DNA of 64,000 bases from contig NZ_CP056123.1 of NCBI RefSeq assembly GCF_018219155.1, positions 1,621,505 to 1,685,504 of the forward strand. The letters run 5' to 3'. The notes below the pieces were generated by a model that had not been told where the DNA came from, ran no database searches, and saw only the letters and a program-made list of their open reading frames with translations. Each line of letters opens with the position of its first letter. The first letter of the stretch is position 1. Below are positions 58,475-64,000 of the stretch, in pieces. The translations under genes were made by a program, and so were the position numbers. This stretch comes from Moritella sp. 24 (lineage in GTDB: Bacteria; Pseudomonadota; Gammaproteobacteria; Enterobacterales; Moritellaceae).

Positions 58475-58669
58475 ATCGTTTACCTTTCGTTAAATCAGCT
58501 TTGTAACAGCAATGTCATATTCAATCTTTATAATTTTAACTACAGACTTAGTTGGTCTCTAAACTAACGGTGAATGTTGACAGTTTAGTGACAACGATAA
58601 ATATTTTTGTAATCAGACGTCACAATTTTAATTTTATATTTTTAATAAAAGAAATAATCAGGAATGAAC

Positions 58670-58873
58670 ATGGCTAAATTAGATCAGAAGTTTAAGAAGA
58701 AATCAGCACAGCGTTTTGATGATGAAGAGATCATGATGTCTGATCGTAAAGCGAATAAACGAGCACGTCGTGATAGCCGCCAAAAAGACGATATCTATGC
58801 GTTAGTGGAAACATCGACAGTGTATGGGCATGAGCAAAGTATGTCTGCACACGAAAGCAACATGCACTTTTAA
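58670..58873 (+). CDS. unknown small basic protein
   Basis: A 67-residue protein with the charged run KFKKKSAQRFDDEEIMMSDRKANKRARRDSRQKDD. Start at ATG 58670 behind AGGA at a workable distance; ATG 58664 lies too close to that site. Possibly nucleic-acid or ribosome associated by charge. No family recognised. Confidence 0.55.
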   Translation: MAKLDQKFKKKSAQRFDDEEIMMSDRKANKRARRDSRQKDDIYALVETSTVYGHEQSMSAHESNMHF

Positions 58874-58974
58874 TGATGGGAATAATATTATTGAATAGAT
58901 AGGTAATGAGTTAATCGTTCATGACCTATCTTTCATTGATGGTGTTCTTTTATTTATGTTCGTTTATGTGGTGA

Positions 58975-59820
58975 TTAAACCAGACGTTCAAATGCAGCTA
59001 GTGTTGAATCACAGTTAATCACTCGGCCATGTCCTTGCCCTTGTGTTGTGACTAAGTCGATAGTATTCGCTTCTTTCGCCGCTAATTCTGAGGTACTAAA
59101 GTTGGCAAACCTATCTCGCTTATCATGAACTATGATAGTTTTGTGCTGACGAGAAATTAGTGTTTGATAAGGTTTTATTGTCTCGAGTCTATAGTCATAT
59201 TGGTTTTCAATTTCTTCAATCATCTCTCCAAATAATTTCATTGAATATCCAGAGCTACCAACGGTGTCATACAAGCTTTCAACATAGTTTAAGACAGGAG
59301 CAATTAATAAAAAGGGTAAGGTTTCTACTTTCGGGTGACGGCTTTCTAAAACAACGGTCGACCCAATACTATGTGCAATGATGCCTGCTACGTCATCAAT
59401 ATTCTCAACGATTTCATCGAATGCTTTTACAAACGCGGGTAGGTGAGCGTGACGTCCTTCGCTTTGACCGTGCGCAGGATGATCATAGGCGAGTGCCGTA
59501 AAACCTTGTTCTGCGATGTGTTCCATTAATGGAAAAAACTGACTTGCACTGCCTGACCAACCGTGGCTTAAGATCCAAACGGGTCCATTACCTATTTGAT
59601 AGGTATTGAGACGTCCTTCAGATGTCAGATGTGTAGATCGTAATAAGCCAACTGGATCCTCGTTATTAGAGGTACTACGAACTGGCGTGAGTAATATATT
59701 TCGGGCTGTTTTCAGGGCATGGGTCGGCGCTATGCTATGGTGTAATCGCGTGCCGATATTAATCATGCTATGGCGTATAGTAAACTTGCGTCGAGTATTG
59801 AAATAGATATTGCTGCTCAT
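58975..59820 (-). CDS. alpha/beta hydrolase under TetR control
   Basis: A 281-residue hydrolase: VWILSHGWSGSASQF (about 80), YDHPAHGQSEG, nucleophile elbow IIAHSIGSTV (serine about residue 146), aspartate in VHDKRDRFA, and histidine in GQGHGRV. Start taken at 59820 with AAGGAATT upstream; ATG 59766 (MINIGTR) is an alternative. A near-copy of a palindromic site lies in its leader and in that of the tetR gene upstream. It probably detoxifies or uses an ester or lipid. Confidence 0.87.
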   Translation of the reverse strand: MSSNIYFNTRRKFTIRHSMINIGTRLHHSIAPTHALKTARNILLTPVRSTSNNEDPVGLLRSTHLTSEGRLNTYQIGNGPVWILSHGWSGSASQFFPLMEHIAEQGFTALAYDHPAHGQSEGRHAHLPAFVKAFDEIVENIDDVAGIIAHSIGSTVVLESRHPKVETLPFLLIAPVLNYVESLYDTVGSSGYSMKLFGEMIEEIENQYDYRLETIKPYQTLISRQHKTIIVHDKRDRFANFSTSELAAKEANTIDLVTTQGQGHGRVINCDSTLAAFERLV

Positions 59821-59845
59821 GATAATTCCTTAAATAACACCCTTT

Positions 59846-59862
59846 AAACGAACGGTCGTGCT
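59846..59862 (-). promoter_or_regulatory. TetR operator candidate, hydrolase gene
   Basis: On the minus strand AGCACGACCGTTCGTTT, containing an imperfect dyad (ACGACCGTTCGT). It lies about 26 bases upstream of the hydrolase start and differs by one base from the site before tetR. Confidence 0.65.
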
Positions 59863-59919
59863 ATTTTATAGTGTTTAAAAGGCGCATTACGCCCTGCTAA
59901 TGTGGGTATTACTAGATCG

Positions 59920-60507
59920 TTATTGCCATTGCTTATAAAGCTGTTTTACACCTTGCCAAAATAGTGTGCGCTCGTCAGTTTCAAGCTCAATAGAATGAAA
60001 TAGGTGACTGCTTAAATACAAACCATAAAATTGAAAAACAGCCTGCCTTGGTACTAAGTCATCACGGAACAAACCACTTTGCTGACCTTTGCTGATCTGC
60101 ATTTCTAAATAACTGATCCAGGTATGTAATTGCTTACGTAAGGCTTGCTGTAACAAATCTTGGCTGTTATTACCTTCTCGCCAAGCATCCATAAACATAC
60201 AACTGCCTTGGAATGAATGGTTCCACTCTAACCAATGGTGTAGAAGTGAATGTAAACGCTCACTGACGTTGGTATGTTCTTCACGTCTTACCGCCATAAT
60301 GACACGTTCGGTAAAGCATGCTCCAGCATATTCAATTACCGCGACTTGTAGGTTTTCTTTCGAATTAAAATGCGAAAACAAGCCACTTTTAGACATACTA
60401 CAAGCCTTGGCAAGTACACCGATCGTTAAGCTATCCAATCCCGCTTCACTGGCAATGGTAAAGGCAATATTTAAAATATGTTCTCGGGTAATTCGACCTT
60501 TACTCAT
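59920..60507 (-). CDS. TetR/AcrR family transcriptional regulator
   Basis: A 195-residue regulator. The helix-turn-helix is at about 24-52 (LDSLTIGVLAKACSMSKSGLFSHFNSKENL), typical of TetR proteins. The C-terminal ligand-binding half resembles the TetR_C_16-like group (SCMFMDAWREG..). It lies 100 bases upstream of the hydrolase gene on the same strand. Both carry the same operator, indicating autoregulation and control of the hydrolase by a ligand that is probably lipid- or drug-like. Confidence 0.92.
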   Translation of the reverse strand: MSKGRITREHILNIAFTIASEAGLDSLTIGVLAKACSMSKSGLFSHFNSKENLQVAVIEYAGACFTERVIMAVRREEHTNVSERLHSLLHHWLEWNHSFQGSCMFMDAWREGNNSQDLLQQALRKQLHTWISYLEMQISKGQQSGLFRDDLVPRQAVFQFYGLYLSSHLFHSIELETDERTLFWQGVKQLYKQWQ

Positions 60508-60852
60508 ATGTTTTACTTTACGCCGTTAGTGTGGTGATTAATGTTATATTTCAAATTGAAACGTATTTTTAGCACGACCGTTCTTTTAAAGCTAGCGCCA
60601 TATTCACTAAGCATTTAATTTATAACTAAGGTGGTATTAAATATTTGATAAGTGTAAATACACGTCGTCATTTCTCTAGTTAGCGAGGCTGTTGCGATTT
60701 ATCAACACACTATTTATGTATTTAGTCACATTTTTACTCTGATACGGGTATTAAATAAGTGATTTATCGTTTTTAATAAACATCTGCTCTACCTAGTTAT
60801 ACTGGGATCGTTTATGCTTACGTTAATTTCAAAAATGAATTAAGGAAGTCGT
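60508..60852. promoter_or_regulatory. divergent region tetR / M14 carboxypeptidase
   Basis: A 345-base AT-rich gap between divergent genes. It contains the tetR operator candidate at 60571-60587. No open frame was seen. AAGGAAG before 60853 is the ribosome site of the carboxypeptidase gene. Confidence 0.45.
60571..60587 (+). promoter_or_regulatory. TetR operator candidate, tetR gene
   Basis: AGCACGACCGTTCTTTT on the plus strand, matching 16 of 17 bases of the minus-strand site before the hydrolase gene. It lies about 65-80 bases upstream of the TetR start. Confidence 0.65.
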
Positions 60853-61980
60853 ATGCGGATCACCGCTAATTTTGATGCTGGTAATATTGAAGTCATTAAT
60901 CTAGATGACAAAAATGACGTTCAACTTGCAATTCGTCCTGATGTGGGTGAAGAGTTTTTCCAATGGTTTAACTTTCGTGTTGAAGGTGTAGTCGGTGAAC
61001 AATATACACTGAACATTCTTAATGCGGGTGAAGCGGCTTATTTGGAAGGCTGGGAAAACTATCAAGCTGTTGCATCATACGATCGCCAGCACTGGTTCCG
61101 TATTCCAACATTTTATAAAGACGGTAAATTGACTATCATTGCTGATATGGATTGTGAGTCAATGCAAATTGCTTACTTCGCACCGTACAGCTATGAGCGT
61201 CATCAAGATCTACTTGCAGCAGTGCAAATGCACCCACTAGTAAGCCTAGAACACCTTGGTGAAACGATTGATAAGCGTGATCTTACATTAGTTAAAATCG
61301 GTGATGGTGCTGAAAACAAGCGTAACATTTGGATCACTGCACGTCAGCATCCGGGTGAGACAATGGCGGAATGGTTGGTTGACGGTCTAATGCATAGCTT
61401 ACTTGATAGTGATAACCCAACGGGTAAAGCATTATTAGACAAAGCTAACTTCTACATTGTTCCAAACATGAATCCAGATGGCAGTGCGCGTGGACATCTA
61501 CGTACCAATGCCCTAGGTGTGAACCTTAACCGTGAATGGTTAAACCCAAGCTTAGAAAAAAGCCCAGAAGTATTCCATACCATCAACAAGATGAAAGAAA
61601 CTGGCGTTGATTTATTCTATGACGTACACGGTGATGAAGCTCTACCTTTTGTATTCCTTGCGGGTTCACAAGGTACGCCAAGTTATAACGACCGTTTAGC
61701 TAAATTACGTGATCGTTTTTCTGATGTGTTCAAACTGGCAAGTGCAGATTTCCAATCTGAATTTGGCTATGACATCGACGCACCAGGTACAGCGAACATG
61801 ACTGTGGCAACTAACTGGGTAGCTGAAGAGTTTGACTGTTTAGCTAATACCATGGAAATGCCATTTAAAGACAATGATAACTTGCCTGATCCTATGATGG
61901 GTTGGTCACCAGAGCGTTCTATTAAGCTTGGTGAAGCATCATTAGTTGCTATGTTAGCTGTGGTTGACGATTTACGTTAA
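60853..61980 (+). CDS. M14-family zinc carboxypeptidase (cytosolic type)
   Basis: A 375-residue protein without a signal peptide. An N-terminal beta domain (1-115) precedes a metallocarboxypeptidase domain. The zinc ligands are H166 and E169 (QHPGE) with H259 (YDVHGDE); the catalytic glutamate is probably E335 in NTMEMPF. The substrate-binding NREW motif (about 226-229) is also present. This is the layout of the M14 cytosolic carboxypeptidase-like family. It probably trims the C-terminus of peptides or proteins. AAGGAAG precedes the start. Confidence 0.92.
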   Translation: MRITANFDAGNIEVINLDDKNDVQLAIRPDVGEEFFQWFNFRVEGVVGEQYTLNILNAGEAAYLEGWENYQAVASYDRQHWFRIPTFYKDGKLTIIADMDCESMQIAYFAPYSYERHQDLLAAVQMHPLVSLEHLGETIDKRDLTLVKIGDGAENKRNIWITARQHPGETMAEWLVDGLMHSLLDSDNPTGKALLDKANFYIVPNMNPDGSARGHLRTNALGVNLNREWLNPSLEKSPEVFHTINKMKETGVDLFYDVHGDEALPFVFLAGSQGTPSYNDRLAKLRDRFSDVFKLASADFQSEFGYDIDAPGTANMTVATNWVAEEFDCLANTMEMPFKDNDNLPDPMMGWSPERSIKLGEASLVAMLAVVDDLR

Positions 61981-62418
61981 TTTTAGTGTGATAATGTAGT
62001 GCTTTAAATTGTATCCCTGTAAAGAGTTGTTCGCGACCTTTGCAGGGATGTTTCATATGGACTATACAAATACATAGTCATAATTAGAGAATACAATGAT
62101 GAACTTAATTAATGATAAAGGACCATGCTTGGGCGGTGTTTTTGCGCACGCAGCAGTCGCAAATTGGAAAAGTAACGCCGTTAAATCGATGTTCAATGCA
62201 AGGTTTAACGGAGAAGATTATGTGGGTAAAGAAAAATCGAGGTTAACGAACTAAACTTTCCTCTCTCTATTCCATTCCTCCCCCTCGATTACTCAAACCG
62301 AATACAACCTGCACTTGAACTATCGCTTACGGCGAAGCTTCGCCACATCTGCAATATGTTGGGCAATGTGTCCATTTTGAATATAGCTATGGCTTGTATT
62401 TATTAAAGGAAATTAAAA
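61981..62418. other. intergenic region with micro-ORF and GC-rich palindrome
   Basis: A 438-base region. It holds a 52-codon frame (62096-62254) and a perfect palindrome GGCGAAGCTTCGCC at 62333-62346 within an otherwise AT-rich part. No integron-type attC arrangement could be matched. Confidence 0.4.
62096..62254 (+). CDS. possible 52-aa peptide
   Basis: A frame from ATG 62096 to TAA 62254. It has an A/G-rich stretch upstream but no clear ribosome site. The peptide contains CLGGVFAHAAVANWKSNAVKS and a charged tail. It may be a small gene or chance; I do not recognise it. Confidence 0.3.
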   Translation: MMNLINDKGPCLGGVFAHAAVANWKSNAVKSMFNARFNGEDYVGKEKSRLTN

Positions 62419-62958
62419 GTGACGGAATTAGATAAAATGCTTAATGGTGATCTTCACTTAGCTTTTGATGCTGAACTGACGGCCATGAGAGGGCGTGCTA
62501 AAGACCTCTGCTTTAAGCTCAATCAGACTAACGATAAGTCTGAACGTGAAATCATTATTAAGGCGCTACTTAGTTCAACAAGCGCGCACCTTGAAAGCCC
62601 GTTCAATTGTGATTACGGAATACACATAAGCGTGGGAGCAGATTTTTATGCTAATCACGGCTGCACGATATTAGATGGCGCAAAAGTAACGATTGGTGAT
62701 AACTGTCTTCTTGCTCCTCACGTTGTGATAAGCACGGTTAACCACCCGTTAGATGTTGATTTAAGAGTAAAAGGCTATGAGATTGCCAAGCCCATTACGA
62801 TCGGTCATAACGTTTGGTTGGGTGCAAATGTAACCGTGCTTGGCGGTGTTAACATTGGAGATAACGTCGTGGTTGGTGCGGGTTCTGTCGTGACTAAAAA
62901 CTTACCGAATAACACGGTTTGCTTGGGTTCGCCTGCTAAACCAGTGAAAGAGATATAG
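62419..62958 (+). CDS. maltose/galactoside O-acetyltransferase-like protein
   Basis: A 179-residue hexapeptide-repeat (left-handed beta helix) acetyltransferase. Start is GTG 62419 behind AAAGGA. N-terminal maltose-acetyltransferase-type helix region (MTELDKMLNGDLHLAFDAEL), then catalytic histidine in STVNHPLD and hexapeptide repeats (ITIGHNVWLGANVTVLGGVNIGD), ending SPAKPVKEI. It transfers acetyl from acetyl-CoA to a sugar. It is 14 bases upstream of an oxidoreductase gene and likely co-transcribed. Confidence 0.9.
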   Translation: MTELDKMLNGDLHLAFDAELTAMRGRAKDLCFKLNQTNDKSEREIIIKALLSSTSAHLESPFNCDYGIHISVGADFYANHGCTILDGAKVTIGDNCLLAPHVVISTVNHPLDVDLRVKGYEIAKPITIGHNVWLGANVTVLGGVNIGDNVVVGAGSVVTKNLPNNTVCLGSPAKPVKEI

Positions 62959-62972
62959 GCATGGAGAGTAAA

Positions 62973-63911
62973 ATGAAAATAGCAGTTATAGGATTAGGGT
63001 CTATCGCTGAAAAAGCGCACTTACAGGTACTTACTCAGCTTGAAAATGTTGAGTTGGTTTTTTGTACTCGTAACCTAGAAAAACTAAAGCAGTTAGCGGA
63101 TAAATATCGTATTACTGATTACTATACGCATTACCAAGACGTATTAAAGTCTTCTGTGGATGCGGTGATGATACACAGCGCGACGTCTTCTCACTTTGAG
63201 ATTGCAAGTTTCTTTCTAAATCACGGGATTCCAGTATTTGTAGATAAGCCTCTCGCGTCAACATATGCTCATTGTGAACAACTTCATAACCTTGCAGAGC
63301 AGAAGGGTACCCCTTTGTTTATGGGATTTAATCGACGGTATATTCCGCTTTATAAGCAATATATACCTACGTTATCTGGCACGGATAATATTGATAATCC
63401 GTTACTGTCTCTTCGTTGGGAGAAAAACCGCCTTAACTTAGCAGGGGATATTCGCACGTTTATCTTTGACGATTTTATACACCCTATTGATAGCGTAAAC
63501 ATTCACGCTTCAGTTCAAGCTGATGACCTACACATAATGGCGCAGTTCGATAAACAAGGTCTGGTTTCAAATCAGTTAGCGCGTATTGATGTGCAATGGC
63601 AGCAGCACAATGCTATTTTTCATGCATCAATGAATAGGCTTAATGGTGCAACTAATGAGACTGTTTCCGTTCATTATCATAACCAGAATTACAGGTTTGA
63701 CTCTTTTGTTGAAGGGACTCATTGGCAAGATGATGTTGAGCGTAAAGTAAAGCTCGCTGATTGGACGCACATGCTGACAAGTAAAGGTTTTAATGGCATG
63801 ACTGATCACTGGTTGTCTGTTATTAAATCAGGTAAGCAAGAGCTGACTTATACTCAGCGTAATTTACATTCTCATTTCTTAGCTGAGTTTATTGCTCAAA
63901 AAATCAGTTAA
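62973..63911 (+). CDS. Gfo/Idh/MocA family oxidoreductase
   Basis: A 312-residue NAD(P)-dependent sugar or inositol-type dehydrogenase. Start at ATG 62973, because GGAG lies six bases upstream; ATG 62961 is the alternative. N-terminal Rossmann motif AVIGLGSIAEKAHL and the family motif VDKPLA (about 88-93), with a C-terminal alpha/beta domain containing HPIDSVNIH near 170. Substrate unknown. It forms an operon with the acetyltransferase gene and ends in a terminator. Confidence 0.9.
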   Translation: MKIAVIGLGSIAEKAHLQVLTQLENVELVFCTRNLEKLKQLADKYRITDYYTHYQDVLKSSVDAVMIHSATSSHFEIASFFLNHGIPVFVDKPLASTYAHCEQLHNLAEQKGTPLFMGFNRRYIPLYKQYIPTLSGTDNIDNPLLSLRWEKNRLNLAGDIRTFIFDDFIHPIDSVNIHASVQADDLHIMAQFDKQGLVSNQLARIDVQWQQHNAIFHASMNRLNGATNETVSVHYHNQNYRFDSFVEGTHWQDDVERKVKLADWTHMLTSKGFNGMTDHWLSVIKSGKQELTYTQRNLHSHFLAEFIAQKIS

Positions 63912-63956
63912 TCTATTCGTTGATATTTCACGCTAAGAGTAGGTGATATGGATAAT

Positions 63957-63985
63957 AAAGCCTCTGTGATAGAGGTTTTATTATA
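63957..63985 (+). terminator. terminator after the oxidoreductase gene
   Basis: CCTCT (63961-63965) and AGAGG (63971-63975), extended by A-T pairs on both sides, followed by a short T-run. It lies about 45 bases past the stop. Confidence 0.65.
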
Positions 63986-64000
63986 TCTGGCGCCAGCAAT

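Noticed and set aside
62255-62418. Integron attC site (GTTGGGC core near 62360)
   Set aside because: No matching inverse core site of the RYYYAAC type could be found upstream at a fitting distance, and no array of cassettes follows.

Overview
The window reads as a chromosomal segment of a marine gammaproteobacterium. The AT-rich bases, the PBPRA1643-type SEC-C protein, BtsS/BtsR, PspB/PspC, a MaoP/YifE (DUF413) protein, YceB, and the heavy load of chemoreceptors and cyclic-di-GMP enzymes suggest a psychrophile near Moritella, Photobacterium, Vibrio or Shewanella. Moritella is my best guess, from gene flavour only. No rRNA, tRNA, CRISPR array, transposase or integrase was seen.

Layout. 1-3743 (minus): a Fe/corrinoid-type ABC importer (ATPase, binding protein, FecCD permease) followed by an FrsA-like hydrolase broken by a 7-bp tandem duplication. 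3991-8570: a 3-methyladenine glycosylase-like protein, a YceB lipoprotein-like protein, an unknown tail-anchored protein, a chemoreceptor and a small SEC-C protein. 8733-8845: a micro-ORF that becomes a small lipoprotein if one T is added to a T8 run. 8960-13003: btsSR pyruvate-type two-component system, a diguanylate cyclase and a GAF protein. 13236-21124: one tightly overlapping efflux operon (outer membrane factor, adaptor, RND pump, response regulator, histidine kinase) with a direct-repeat operator candidate upstream. 21099-27232: aldo/keto reductase, HD-GYP phosphodiesterase, RpoS/RpoQ-like sigma factor, ogt, PAS-chemoreceptor.

27454-42733 is the most accessory part. It holds a LruC-domain exported protein with a lipoprotein partner and YwbE. 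It also holds a probable defence module: a methyltransferase-HNH fusion, a 42-aa zinc-ribbon protein, and a very large DUF4011 helicase-nuclease whose reading frame is cut by one in-frame TGA. Beyond that come a DUF726 hydrolase, a long AT-rich gap, a membrane coiled-coil protein, a GH108 muramidase, and an orphan protein that resembles the C-terminal half of FtsZ.

42823-48018 (minus): two coupled DUF1566 lipoproteins, one fused to a di-haem cytochrome c peroxidase, behind a Fur-like palindrome that overlaps a good promoter; then a PfkB sugar kinase. 48333-54036: a NIT-PAS-GGDEF-EAL protein and a hybrid kinase. 54090-58873: hydrolase, cpdB, pspBC without pspA, a MaoP-like protein, a small basic protein. 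58975-60507: TetR regulator and hydrolase sharing an almost identical operator. 60853-63911: M14 carboxypeptidase, sugar O-acetyltransferase and Gfo/Idh oxidoreductase.

The most interesting points are the defence module with its nonsense codon, the two slippage-type gene disruptions, the Fur-like and OmpR-like operator candidates, and the FtsZ-like orphan.
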